DNA from: Mycobacterium uberis
Lineage (GTDB): Bacteria > Actinomycetota > Actinomycetes > Mycobacteriales > Mycobacteriaceae
Length of the DNA stretch: 64,000 nucleotides
Assembly: GCF_003408705.1 (NCBI RefSeq)
Contig: NZ_QAYL01000027.1
Coordinates: forward strand, 1 to 64,000
Direction of reading: 5' to 3'
Both the position numbers and the translations under genes were made by a program. Position 1 is the first letter of the stretch. Each line of letters begins with the position of its first letter. Shown here piece by piece: positions 40,265-50,052 of the stretch. The notes under the pieces are model-generated. The model saw nothing but the letters and a program-made list of their open reading frames with translations. It was not told the DNA's origin and ran no database searches.

Positions 40265-41677
40265 ATGGCTATTCCTCCGGAGGTGCATTCGGTTCTGTTG
40301 AGCGCTGGCCAAGGGGCGGGATCATTGCTTGCTGCCGCCGCGCAGTGGAAGGAGCTGAGCAACCAGTACACTCACGCAGCTGCCGAGTTGAGGCAACTAC
40401 TGGCCCAGCTTTACGCCACCAGCTGGCAAGGAGTCAGCGCAACGCAGTATGTGGCTGCCCATGGCCACTACGTGGCTTGGCTCGACCAAGCCTCAATCCG
40501 TAGTGCAGTCACCGCTGCCAAGCAAGAAACCGTGGCCGCCGCCTACAACAGTGCTGTAGCAACCATGCCCACGCTGACCGAATTGATCTCTAACCACACA
40601 ACCCATGGTGTCTTGGCCGCCACCAACTTCTTCGGTGTAAATGCCATTCCGATTGCCCACAACGAAGCCGACTACGCCCGGATGTGGGTGCAAGCCGCCG
40701 ACACTATGGCCGCCTACCAGGCCGTCAGTGAAGCAATGGCAACAACACTACTGCCAACTGAACCGGCACCGCCCATTCTTGCGCCGGGCCGCGCAGCCCA
40801 AAACGTCCAGCAGTTCATAACGGGTTGGATTGTTCAACTCTTGACAGGCATCCTGGATTTTCTCGCTGATCCATACACGTATTTTCTAGAATTTTTCCAA
40901 CGATTCGGATTCAGCCCCGCCGTTGCTGTTGTCCTTGCCGTTATTGCTTTGCAGTTGTATGACTTTCTATGGTACCCTTACTATGCCTCATACGGTCTAC
41001 TTCTGCTTCCCTTTTTTGCTCCTGCATTGAGTGTGCTGAGCGCCCTGGGTGCGCTGGCAGTTTTGCGGAACGGAGAACCGTCAGCCGGATTGCTTCCCGA
41101 CCCGGTAAAGTCCGGCCCCAACGATCACGTTGGCTCACACATCCGCGTTGGGGTTGCGCCAGCCGCTTCAGTCACCCCCGGAGAAAGCTCGCAGACCGGC
41201 AACCCCGCGCTCAGCACACCGGCTTCAGCTACAGCTAGCAACCCTCCACCTTCACTCAGCATCAGCCACGCCGTGCCCGGCCTGTCACCACCAGGAATCA
41301 GCTCTGGACCCAAAGCCGGCGCGGAATCGCCTGACACTGCTAATAACACGATTAGTGCCGCTGTAACAAGCACAAGCTCGCCCTCCGCCCGGATGCACCG
41401 TAAACAACGCAACAAGACCAGAACCGGCGCACGCGGTTACCGTGATGAATTCCTTGAAATAACCGGAACCATGGCCGATGCAAACGATGCCCCCGCTAAC
41501 TCCGCACCCATGTCGAACACCGCAAGTAGCACAGACACCGGCCTCCTCGGCTTTGCCGGCACCGTATCGACAACCGCCAGCGCTCCCGCCGGAATGGCAG
41601 CCCATACAAGCAACACCGTCCCTCTGCTCCCCACTAGTTGGACAACTGGCACCAACGAAACGGCGGTGCATGAATAG
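40265..41677 (+). CDS. PPE family protein PPE1
   Basis: 470 aa, close to Mtb PPE1 (Rv0096, about 463 aa). The PPE domain starts MAIPPEVHSVLLSAGQGAGS, has the W-x-G turn in TSWQGVSATQYV and ends near residue 180 (EADYARMWVQAADTMAAYQA). A hydrophobic middle section (FFQRFGFSPAVAVVLAVIAL, WYPYYASYGLLLLPFF) and a Pro/Ser/Thr-rich tail follow, ending VPLLPTSWTTG. As in Mtb it is the first gene of the isonitrile-lipopeptide cluster. No PE partner is encoded next to it. Probable role in envelope passage of the metallophore or its metal complex; this is inference. Confidence 0.9.
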   Translation: MAIPPEVHSVLLSAGQGAGSLLAAAAQWKELSNQYTHAAAELRQLLAQLYATSWQGVSATQYVAAHGHYVAWLDQASIRSAVTAAKQETVAAAYNSAVATMPTLTELISNHTTHGVLAATNFFGVNAIPIAHNEADYARMWVQAADTMAAYQAVSEAMATTLLPTEPAPPILAPGRAAQNVQQFITGWIVQLLTGILDFLADPYTYFLEFFQRFGFSPAVAVVLAVIALQLYDFLWYPYYASYGLLLLPFFAPALSVLSALGALAVLRNGEPSAGLLPDPVKSGPNDHVGSHIRVGVAPAASVTPGESSQTGNPALSTPASATASNPPPSLSISHAVPGLSPPGISSGPKAGAESPDTANNTISAAVTSTSSPSARMHRKQRNKTRTGARGYRDEFLEITGTMADANDAPANSAPMSNTASSTDTGLLGFAGTVSTTASAPAGMAAHTSNTVPLLPTSWTTGTNETAVHE

Positions 41678-41831
41678 AGAAGATTTTTTCCCACTTGTCC
41701 AACTAACTCACTACTAGCATGGGCCAAATACGACCAAGATTTCATCAAGGAGGTGTGAACTGCCACGGCTAGAGATGCCCGAGGACGTGGACTGAAACAA
41801 CAAAGAAGTGAATGAGGAGAAGAAAGAGCCG

Positions 41832-42701
41832 ATGACTCTCAATGTGAAGGGCCAGGGACTTGGTGCACAAGTGACAGATATAGATCCCAAAAACCTTGAC
41901 AATATATCCACCGATGAGATTCGCGAAATAGTTTACACCAATAAACTCGTCGTTTTAAAAAATGTTCATCCGTCTCTCGACGAATTTATAAAACTTGGCA
42001 GGATACTCGGAGAAATCGTCCCCTATTATGAACCTATTTATCATCATAAAGATTATCCTGAAATCTTTGTTTCTTCCACTGAAGAAGGACAAGGAGTTCC
42101 GAGAACCGGCGCTTTCTGGCACATTGATTACATGTTTATGCCGGAACCGTTTGCATTTTCCATGGTTCTGCCTGTAACGATGCCTAAGTCCGACCGGAGC
42201 ACCTGTTTTATCGACCTCAGCAAGGTTTGGGAATCGCTGCCCGATACTATGAAAGACTCAGTGCGAGGAACGTACAGTACTCATTCTCCTCGACGCTATA
42301 TTAAAATCCGTCCAAGCGATGTTTACCGGCCTATCGGAGAGGTCTTAGCCGAGATCGAGAAGATCACTCCTCCACAGAAGTGGCCTACAGTAATTAAGCA
42401 TCCAAAAACCGGGCAGGACATCCTTTACATTTGCGAGGCAGCCACCATTTCGGTCGAGGACAAAGACGGAAATCTTCTTGACCCGACGGTGCTGCAAGAG
42501 CTCCTAACCGCATCGGGACAACTCGATCCCAACTGCAAATCGCCGCTTGTACACAATCAACACTATGAGGTCGGTGACGTCGTCTTGTGGGATAACCGGG
42601 TTCTTGTGCATCGAGCGAAACACGGGACGGCCGCAGGCGCCTTAACCACATACCGTCTGACCGTGCTGGATGGCCTCAAAACGCCGGGATACGCCGCGTG
42701 A
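41832..42701 (+). CDS. TauD-like Fe(II)/2-oxoglutarate oxygenase, isonitrile-forming (Rv0097-like)
   Basis: 289 aa from ATG 41832, exactly the Mtb length; an earlier in-frame ATG at 41808 would add 8 residues. The iron ligands are in TGAFWHIDYMFMPEPF (H-x-D) and, near the C-terminus, NRVLVHRAKHG (distal His and the 2-oxoglutarate Arg). In the characterised family it converts a glycine adduct on a beta-carbon of a fatty acyl-ACP to an isonitrile by decarboxylative oxidation. The 5' part of the gene is noticeably A+T richer than its neighbours. The stop overlaps the next gene's GTG, showing translational coupling. Confidence 0.93.
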   Translation: MTLNVKGQGLGAQVTDIDPKNLDNISTDEIREIVYTNKLVVLKNVHPSLDEFIKLGRILGEIVPYYEPIYHHKDYPEIFVSSTEEGQGVPRTGAFWHIDYMFMPEPFAFSMVLPVTMPKSDRSTCFIDLSKVWESLPDTMKDSVRGTYSTHSPRRYIKIRPSDVYRPIGEVLAEIEKITPPQKWPTVIKHPKTGQDILYICEAATISVEDKDGNLLDPTVLQELLTASGQLDPNCKSPLVHNQHYEVGDVVLWDNRVLVHRAKHGTAAGALTTYRLTVLDGLKTPGYAA

Positions 42702-43249
42702 ATGCCAACTTGACCTCTTTCTTGCAGAGCGCAGCGGAATCCACAGATGCTTTTCCGATAGCAGAGAACTTACTCGGCAGAGTACTGGAGCCCTACTCCT
42801 ACAAGAGATGCCGCTATCTCATTGATGCAATGTACAGAGCTACCGCCGATTCGGTCCTTGCGTATGGCAATTTCAGGATTGATGAGTCCGCCTACATTCG
42901 AGGCACGGGGCACTTCAATGCAGTGGAACTGGTGCTGTGTTTCAATCAGCTAGGTTACAGCACGTACGCCCAAGGGGTCGTCAGCAATGACATTTCTGCA
43001 CTCCGCAACTGGTCGATCACTGATTATTGCAGAAATCAGCTTTCCAGCATATTGATTAAGAGCACATCATCGCAATTTAAAAAGCTGATCAACCCTCAAA
43101 AATTTTCCGCACGTCTGCATGTCCATAATCTCCGCATCGTCGATCGAACATGGCGCTATCTTCAATTATCTAACACTATCGAATTTTGGGATGATAATGG
43201 CGGATCTGCGACGGGAGAATTCGAGGTTGCGATACTTAACATTCCGTAG
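42698..43249 (+). CDS. fcoT: FcoT-type long-chain fatty acyl thioesterase/lyase (Rv0098-like)
   Basis: 183 aa, the same as Mtb. GTG 42698 overlaps the preceding TGA. The sequence LLGRVLEPYSYKRCRYLIDA, then RGTGHFNAVELVLCFNQLGY and LINPQKFSARL is the FcoT hot-dog fold. In isonitrile-lipopeptide pathways this protein is thought to catalyse Michael addition of glycine to an alpha,beta-unsaturated acyl-ACP before the oxygenase acts; it was first described as a thioesterase. No lesions. A 30-base gap separates it from fadD10. Confidence 0.92.
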   Translation: MNANLTSFLQSAAESTDAFPIAENLLGRVLEPYSYKRCRYLIDAMYRATADSVLAYGNFRIDESAYIRGTGHFNAVELVLCFNQLGYSTYAQGVVSNDISALRNWSITDYCRNQLSSILIKSTSSQFKKLINPQKFSARLHVHNLRIVDRTWRYLQLSNTIEFWDDNGGSATGEFEVAILNIP

Positions 43250-43279
43250 TTTTCTTGTAGGATACTCACTTTAACAATT

Positions 43280-44884
43280 ATGTCGCACTTACCGCCTACC
43301 GTGCTAGAACGGATACTGAAGCAAGCACGCGAACATCCGGAGGCAATCGCTTTGCGTCGCAGTGACGGCACGAGCGAGCTACGGTACGGTCAGCTTGTTA
43401 CTGAAGTCAATGGGCTTGCCGCGAATCTTCGTGCTCAGTCGATTTCGCAAGGATCCCGGGTGCTCATACTGTCGGACAGCGGGCCCGAAACATACCTGTC
43501 GGTGCTGGCCTGCGCGAAGCTCGGAGCCATCGCAGTCATGGTGGACAGCAACCTTCCGCCAGCAACCATCGTTCGGTTCCGTGAGATCGCCGACCCTGGT
43601 GCAATTCTGATCGCATCGAGCAGCAGAATCCGATCTTCACCTCTGCCTGAAGCTCTCCACTCGGTACCGGCAATAATGGTCACTCTGACCACTGGTGCAA
43701 GCGATTCCGCTCAACCTCTAGACTCGAATACAGATTGCCCAGTGGGGAATCTAGATCAGGGCGCTGATGATCCGCTGGCGATGATCTTCACCAGCGGTAC
43801 GACCGGCGAGCCAAAGGCCGTGCTGCTGCCCAATCGCACCTTCTTTGCTATTCCAGACATTTTACGAGAAGAGGGTCTGACCTGGATCGATTGGGTCGTC
43901 GGCGAAACTACCTACTCTCCTTTGTCGGCGACGCATATCGGCGGCCTTTGGTGGATATTCAACTGTTTGATGCATGGAGGGCTATGTATCACCGGTGGTG
44001 GGGACACGTCGTCGTTAACGGAGGTTCTCAACGCGAATGTAGTCGCGACAACATGCCTAGTTCCAACGCTTCTTTCGAAATTGATTTCCGAACTGAAGTA
44101 CGGTGATGTGGTTACTCTGCCGCTGCGACTAATTGTTTACGGTGGTTCGCGGGTAATTGCAGCTGATGTGCAATTTATTGAAGCTGCTGGTGTCCGCACC
44201 GCACAGTTCTACGGTTTAAGCGAGACGGGCTGCACTGCCTTATGTTTGCCGACCGATGACGGCTCAATCTCCAAAATCGAGGCAGGTGCTGTCGGACGTC
44301 CGTACCCTGGTGTGGAGGTTTATCTGGCAGATACAGACGGCGGTGTAGCCACCAGCGCAGACGTTGCCTCTTCCGTCTCGTTCGGTACGCTGTGGATTAA
44401 ATCACCGGCAAACATGCTAGGATACTGGAATAATCCAGAACGCACCCGCGAGATTCTGGTCGACGGGTGGGTGAACACCGGGGACCTTGTGGAGCGACGC
44501 GAGGACGGTTTCTTTTACTTCAAAGGAAGATCCTCGGAGATGATCATCTCCGGTGGCGTCAACGTTGTCCCTGACGAGGTGGATCGCATCGCCGAAAGCG
44601 TTTCGGGTGTTCGTGAGGCCGCATGTTACGAAATACCCGATGCACAGTTCGGAGCGCTAGTCGGTTTGGCCGTAGTCCCGTCGACAGAGCTGGACGAGTC
44701 GACAGCGATCGAGCTCAAACGAAGGATTGCAGCATGTTATCGGCGTGAGTCGGAATCGATGGCGCGTCCATCGAAAATTGTTATAGTCACGGATATTCCC
44801 CGAACACAGTCCGGCAAAGTCACGCGCACGTCACTGGCAGCAGCGCTGAACGGAGATCCACTCGGAATGGCCGTTCGTGACTGA
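43280..44884 (+). CDS. fadD10: Fatty-acyl-AMP ligase FadD10
   Basis: 534 aa (Mtb about 540). The AMP-binding P-loop reads MIFTSGTTGEPKAVLL, followed by AQFYGLSETGC (A5), DGWVNTGDLVERREDGFFYF (A7-A8) and TQSGKVTR (A10 catalytic lysine). In the pathway it activates a medium- or long-chain fatty acid and loads it on the neighbouring acyl carrier protein. The last bases overlap the start of the ACP gene by 8 bases. Confidence 0.93.
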   Translation: MSHLPPTVLERILKQAREHPEAIALRRSDGTSELRYGQLVTEVNGLAANLRAQSISQGSRVLILSDSGPETYLSVLACAKLGAIAVMVDSNLPPATIVRFREIADPGAILIASSSRIRSSPLPEALHSVPAIMVTLTTGASDSAQPLDSNTDCPVGNLDQGADDPLAMIFTSGTTGEPKAVLLPNRTFFAIPDILREEGLTWIDWVVGETTYSPLSATHIGGLWWIFNCLMHGGLCITGGGDTSSLTEVLNANVVATTCLVPTLLSKLISELKYGDVVTLPLRLIVYGGSRVIAADVQFIEAAGVRTAQFYGLSETGCTALCLPTDDGSISKIEAGAVGRPYPGVEVYLADTDGGVATSADVASSVSFGTLWIKSPANMLGYWNNPERTREILVDGWVNTGDLVERREDGFFYFKGRSSEMIISGGVNVVPDEVDRIAESVSGVREAACYEIPDAQFGALVGLAVVPSTELDESTAIELKRRIAACYRRESESMARPSKIVIVTDIPRTQSGKVTRTSLAAALNGDPLGMAVRD

Positions 44885-45113
44885 GATAGCAAGGGAAAAA
44901 GTGCTCGCGGCTGTCTGCGAGGTGTTGTACATCGCAGAATCGGATCTGGTTGACGGCGACGAAACCGATCTCCGCGATCTCGGGCTCGACTCTGTTCGGT
45001 TCGCTCTCTTAATGAAACAGCTCGGCCTGAGTCATGAGGTCGAGCTACAATCCAGATTAGTGGACAACCTGTCGATTGCGGGTTGGGTTCGCCAACTAGA
45101 GAATTCCACGTGA
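44877..45113 (+). CDS. Stand-alone acyl carrier protein (Rv0100-like)
   Basis: 78 aa from GTG 44877, the same length as in Mtb. The phosphopantetheine attachment site is DLGLDSVRFALLMKQLG with the serine in L-D-S-V. It carries the fatty acid from FadD10 through glycine addition and isonitrile formation. Overlaps both neighbours, so expression is coupled. Confidence 0.92.
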   Translation: MTEIAREKVLAAVCEVLYIAESDLVDGDETDLRDLGLDSVRFALLMKQLGLSHEVELQSRLVDNLSIAGWVRQLENST

Positions 45114-48100
45114 CAGCGTCAAAAGAAGGTCGCGTCGATCGAGTTCCCTTGGGTCGATCTCAGCAGAGCATTTACAACGGGATAATGCAGGATAACGACC
45201 CTGCTTTGTATTTGATCGGCAAAAGCTACCGGTTCCACCAGTTGGAGCTGTCAAGATTCCTGGCGGCGCTGGAAGCGACGATCCTCAAAAACCCTGTGCA
45301 ACTTTGCGTTCTCGAGGCATCCCCGACAGAGGGAGACTATCCAGATCTGGTACCGCGGCTGCAGTTTAACGACATCGTGCGCGTGCAGTCCGACGAACAG
45401 CCTCAAATAGGCCATCGTGACTACGACCTGAAGCGTACCTGGCATCCTGATATTCTTGCCAAGCCACTCGTGCGGTATACTGTGCGGACCAATGAGAGCG
45501 GCTTTGTGTCACATCTTGATGTCTTTACCCATCACATTCTGTTTGATGGCGCCGCGATGGGGATCATTGAAGCCGACCTGGCACATTACCTTGACACCGG
45601 TCATAAGTCTAAGAACCTTGATGTTAGCCAAGGTCTGTCCAAACTGGCGGAGGCACACCGCCGTGAGATGACCAGGGTGGAGGAATCGCTTCAGCGTCTA
45701 GCCGATGTCGTACAGCGTGAACTGGCCGACGAGGCCCACGACGGTGGATACGGTCAAGGCTCAAACGATGCCCCCGGGACCACTACTCTAGGAGTCCTCT
45801 ATGAATCAATGCTCATCTACGGCAAGAACTTTGATGCGATCTTCGCTCTGTCAGAGTCCAAGAAGGTCCCACTTAACGTATTAGTGGCTGTTGCGGCAGT
45901 AGCGGTAGATGCGAGCCTTAGACAAAGCACCGAGAGCCTGCTGGTTCACGCTGTAGACAACCGGTTCGGAGATCCCGATCTGAATGTTGCGACATGTCTG
46001 GTCAACTCAGTTGCGCACTCCATCCGATTTCCTGCATTTGCGTCGGTACGAGATGTCGTCCGCACGCTTGACCGAGCCTATGTAAAGGCGCTCAAACGCC
46101 GCTGGCTACGCGAGGAAAAGTACCGCCGAATGTACTTGGTGGTTAACCGGATATCTAGCTTTGAAGCGTTGACGCTCAATTTTATACGCGAGCCATGTGC
46201 ACCTGCTCTTCGCCCCTTCTTGTCGGAAGTACCGATAGTGACGGATATCGGTCCGGTCGAGGGTATGACCGTTGCCTGTGTTCTAGACGAATACGAGCAC
46301 ACACTGAACTTGGCCATCTGGAATAGAGCAGATCTGCCCCAGAAAAGGTCACACCCTCGGGTCGCAGAACGGATTGCTGCGGCGTTGGAATTGATGACGG
46401 CAGCGTGGGATCAGCCGATCGCCATGATCGTTAACGAGTGGTTTGGGATCAGCTCGGACGGTGCCTGTTGCCTCGGCAACGAAGCCCCTCAGACAACCCC
46501 GCTGCTGGCACCGGCGTGGTTTCTGGACCCCGCAGGAACCGTCCACCAGGCTGTTAACCGGCGCCGCTACGTCCACCCATGGGTAACCTGGCTGGTGCGA
46601 AACGGCGTCGCGCCAGGTGACGTTCTGGTTTTTACCGACGACAACACAGACAAAACAATCGATCTCTTGATCGCGTGCCATCTCGCAGGCTGCGGCTACA
46701 GTGTATGCGACACCGCCGACGAGGTTCCCTTGCGGGCGAAGGCAATTGCCGATCATGGTGCTGGTGTCTCGGCACACGTGGTTGACGTGGCCGCTGCCCA
46801 GCTCATGATAACCTTAGACGACGAGCAACACGAGCTTGCTAACCAGCGCATTGCTCAGACGGCACAAGACATTTCGCTCGCCGCCAAGACCGCATACATC
46901 ATGCCAACCTCGGGTTCAACCGGGCAACCCAAGCTCGTCCAAGTTTCACACGGATCGCTTGCGTTTTTTTGTGATGCGGTGAGAAAAGCTTACAGGTGGG
47001 AACCGGACGACACCATCCTACAGTGCGCTCCACTGACATCGGATATCAGCGTTGAAGAGATCTTTGGTGGCGCTGTCTGTGGATCGGAACTGGTGCGATC
47101 TACCGTCATGAGAACAGGTGATTTAGCTGAGCTCGCACGAGATATCGTCGCGCAGCGGGCAACAATCGTCGACCTGCCGACTGCAGTGTGGCATCTGCTG
47201 TGCGACGACGGCAACGTGATTGATACGATCCACCGCTCTTACCTTCGACAGATCGTCATCGGCGGTGAAGCCGTTCGCGCCAGCGCGGTGGATAAGTGGA
47301 TTGATTCCGGTGCTTCACAACGTATTTCGCTTGTGTCGACCTATGGCCCGACAGAGACGACGGTCGTCGCCACATATTTGCCGATCGTCAGCGCTCAGAC
47401 CACTGTCAAGGGTGGCGCTCGACTCAGACTGGGCCGGCCGATGGTACCCAATACGGTGTTCATCGCCTTCGGTGAAGTCGTCATCATCGGCGATTTGGTC
47501 TCTTCTGGCTATCTCGGGATCGATAGCAGCAGCTTCGGCACGGTGACCACCACTGACGGATCGCGCCGTCGCGCGTTTGCTACTGCCGACCGAGTGACCC
47601 TTGATCACGATGGTTTTCCGATATTCTCCGGACGCAAAGACGCCATCGTCAAGATCTCCGGCAAGCGTGTCGACACAGCAGAGATCATTCGGCACATCTC
47701 TGCGGACCCCGCCGTTTCCGATGTCGTCGTCGAGCTTTACCACGGTCTCCTCGGAGTGTGGTTGGAGACGCAACGGACCCGCGAAGGCGTCAGCGATGCT
47801 GCGGCAGAGGAACGGAGCAGGCTCATTCTCGCGAGCTTGGGGGTGCCCTCGTTTTTCGTTGCCAGTGTGCCGTGGATTCCACGGAAGCCCAACGGGAAAA
47901 TTGACCACCACAACCTGCTGACGATGCCGCAGCTTGTCGACACTGCGCAAAACCACATCGGGCCAGGTGAGGGAGCGGCCGGCCTCGCAAAAATCTGGAG
48001 TCGGCATCTAGGAAGGACCATCCGGCCAGACGCATCGCTACTCGATGAGGGAATCGGCTCAATGGATCTCATCAGGATCCTTCCCGACACCCGCAGACAT

Positions 48101-49312
48101 CTAGGTCGGCACCTCTCGCTTTTGGATCTGATCAGCGCTAATACCGCCGCCAACCTGACTGCCGCGCAGACAGCTGATAGATGGATGGACGTCAGCACCA
48201 ATGCCGATATAGAACGCGATCTTGCTACACTATGCAGGCAACGGCACGCTACGGAGTTCAGTGTCAAACAGCGCCGGAATGACCGCCAACAGCAAGCGAT
48301 CGTCGTGCTGGGTGCGTCGGGAATTTTGGGCACCGGCTTTGCCCAAGCGGTCCTCGACCTGAGACGGTCCGGAGTGTCGTGTCCTGAGGTGATATTCGCT
48401 ACGAGGGCGCAGCTTCCCGACAGTGATCCATGGGGGCCGCTGCAGGGCGTTGATGGGGTACGGATCGAACGTCTCTCTTCCAAGCTTGGCTCTGGAGAGC
48501 TGGAGGCGCTAATAGTCGAGACCGACGCCGGGACCCTGGTGAACAGTGTCGGCAATACCAACATGCTGGTGCCATACCGTGAACTGCGGTTGGCCAATAT
48601 AGAGCTGGTTTCCACGATGGTCGAGGCATGCGCCAGTCGTAGCACCAGGTTGGTGCATTTGTCGTCATTCGTCGTCAATACGGATGTAACTACGCCACGG
48701 GTCACCGACCCCCGTGACACACCTTATCCGTACGCGGCATCCAAGTCACTCGCAGAACTAATCGTGGCCGGATCACCACCGCTACTCGATTTCACCATCG
48801 TGCGCCTACCCCGGGTACTTGGCGAGAACTATCAATTGCGCGACTCCGCTGACATTCTGCTCTCAGTTGTTGACGCCTGTATTGCGTTGCGCGTCTATCC
48901 CTCCGTGACAGTGACAGAAGAGGTCACTACCGGCAGAGCCGCGGCGAAGGCGATCTTGGACAGGTTGCCAGCATTAGGCGGATTAGATGAGCTGGGGCGC
49001 GGAATTTCCGTGATACGTGGTACAACAATAGCATACACGGACTTCCTCAGTGAGTTCGCTAGCGACGAAATCGATATCTCGGAATGGAAGTATCGACTGG
49101 ATCGAAGCGACTGGGCCACGAGAAATCCGCGAAAATGGTCCGTTATCGATGCGTGGGTCACCTTGATTATGAGGCTCAAGATGCGTTCCTACGAACAATA
49201 CCCGACCATGGCTCTCGGCATCGAGTCCGTCGCCGAGCTTGTCGCGCCACCACAGTCAATTCGGGCCCTAATAGGGCACGGATGTTCACAGTCACTGAAA
49301 CATACTGACTAG
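45110..49312 (+). CDS. nrp: Single-module NRPS with terminal reductase (C-A-T-R), Nrp-like
   Basis: 1400 aa from GTG 45110, which overlaps the ACP stop. Domains in order: condensation (~20-440) with intact THHILFDGAAMG; adenylation (~470-920) with IMPTSGSTGQPKLV, STYGPTETTV and KISGKRVDTAEI; thiolation (~945-1020) with EGIGSMDLIRI; then a Rossmann reductase (~1055-1400) starting IVVLGASGILGTGF with YPYAASKSLAE (Y-x-x-x-K). It condenses the isonitrile acyl group with an amino acid and releases it reductively as aldehyde or alcohol. Mtb Nrp is about 2512 aa with two modules, so one whole module is absent here. The remaining domains look undamaged. M. leprae has, from memory, a similarly short Nrp. 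Confidence 0.92.
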   Translation: MTASKEGRVDRVPLGRSQQSIYNGIMQDNDPALYLIGKSYRFHQLELSRFLAALEATILKNPVQLCVLEASPTEGDYPDLVPRLQFNDIVRVQSDEQPQIGHRDYDLKRTWHPDILAKPLVRYTVRTNESGFVSHLDVFTHHILFDGAAMGIIEADLAHYLDTGHKSKNLDVSQGLSKLAEAHRREMTRVEESLQRLADVVQRELADEAHDGGYGQGSNDAPGTTTLGVLYESMLIYGKNFDAIFALSESKKVPLNVLVAVAAVAVDASLRQSTESLLVHAVDNRFGDPDLNVATCLVNSVAHSIRFPAFASVRDVVRTLDRAYVKALKRRWLREEKYRRMYLVVNRISSFEALTLNFIREPCAPALRPFLSEVPIVTDIGPVEGMTVACVLDEYEHTLNLAIWNRADLPQKRSHPRVAERIAAALELMTAAWDQPIAMIVNEWFGISSDGACCLGNEAPQTTPLLAPAWFLDPAGTVHQAVNRRRYVHPWVTWLVRNGVAPGDVLVFTDDNTDKTIDLLIACHLAGCGYSVCDTADEVPLRAKAIADHGAGVSAHVVDVAAAQLMITLDDEQHELANQRIAQTAQDISLAAKTAYIMPTSGSTGQPKLVQVSHGSLAFFCDAVRKAYRWEPDDTILQCAPLTSDISVEEIFGGAVCGSELVRSTVMRTGDLAELARDIVAQRATIVDLPTAVWHLLCDDGNVIDTIHRSYLRQIVIGGEAVRASAVDKWIDSGASQRISLVSTYGPTETTVVATYLPIVSAQTTVKGGARLRLGRPMVPNTVFIAFGEVVIIGDLVSSGYLGIDSSSFGTVTTTDGSRRRAFATADRVTLDHDGFPIFSGRKDAIVKISGKRVDTAEIIRHISADPAVSDVVVELYHGLLGVWLETQRTREGVSDAAAEERSRLILASLGVPSFFVASVPWIPRKPNGKIDHHNLLTMPQLVDTAQNHIGPGEGAAGLAKIWSRHLGRTIRPDASLLDEGIGSMDLIRILPDTRRHLGRHLSLLDLISANTAANLTAAQTADRWMDVSTNADIERDLATLCRQRHATEFSVKQRRNDRQQQAIVVLGASGILGTGFAQAVLDLRRSGVSCPEVIFATRAQLPDSDPWGPLQGVDGVRIERLSSKLGSGELEALIVETDAGTLVNSVGNTNMLVPYRELRLANIELVSTMVEACASRSTRLVHLSSFVVNTDVTTPRVTDPRDTPYPYAASKSLAELIVAGSPPLLDFTIVRLPRVLGENYQLRDSADILLSVVDACIALRVYPSVTVTEEVTTGRAAAKAILDRLPALGGLDELGRGISVIRGTTIAYTDFLSEFASDEIDISEWKYRLDRSDWATRNPRKWSVIDAWVTLIMRLKMRSYEQYPTMALGIESVAELVAPPQSIRALIGHGCSQSLKHTD

Positions 49313-49329
49313 ATAACGGCTGCTAAACT

Positions 49330-49960
49330 TGAAACAGCAGCGCACCAAAAATAGTAGCGATCCCGGTCGACATCATCGCCCGACCTGCGCGGTGAAGCGA
49401 ACGGCACCGAACTGAGTGCTGCGCCGCTTCACAGCGTCGTGAAAGAGCGGTACACCGATGCAGACCGTTGAGAGCCAGAAAAACGCGAACCAGAGCCAGT
49501 TGAATGTACTGATCTATCCGGATGCGTCACTTGCCAGCGCTACTGCTGTAGTCATGTCCATGCCCGGCATCGGCGTATAAGGCGAGGCGTGATGGCCAGT
49601 ACCCCAACGGCCACGCAGATGACTGTCCATGACCACGTACATCCAGACACCCCTCGCCACCATCATGGGAGCCGGACACACACATACTGCCCGTTCGGTC
49701 ATCCTTCGGGCTGAAACAGTGGCCAGGGTCACGAACCACACACCAGTTAGCACGAAGAGCACCGCTGACCTCGTCGTTGGTAGGGCGGGCACCCAGCGGC
49801 CAAGCCATCGCCGCATACAGACCGTTGCTCGGAACCAACGTCCTGGTTCGGCGGCGAGCCAGACTCGCGAAGCCGCATTCGGCAGCGCTCAGCACGAACA
49901 GCCTGGTGACGACCTAACCGCAGCAGCAAGGCATCAACTATGTGATAGCGTCGCCACTTG
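49330..49960 (-). pseudogene. DUF5134-type membrane protein remnant
   Basis: Minus strand: VLSAAECGFASLARRRTRTL, then in another frame LPTTRSAVLFVLTGVWFVTL, APMMVARGVWMYVVMD and TPMPGMDMTTAVALASDASG, then after a stop FNWLWFAFFWLSTVCIGVP. The methionine-rich 'MPGMDM' segment is typical of DUF5134 proteins, which often sit by copper-related genes. It interrupts the otherwise tight nrp-Rv0102 spacing. At least two frame changes and stops. Confidence 0.6.
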
Positions 49961-50052
49961 GGTAAGACATCCGGCTTGTAGGTCGACGTTGACCCACCGA
50001 CGCTTGGCCGACCATCTACATGGTCTGCGACTCGCATACATAAGCTCAAGCA

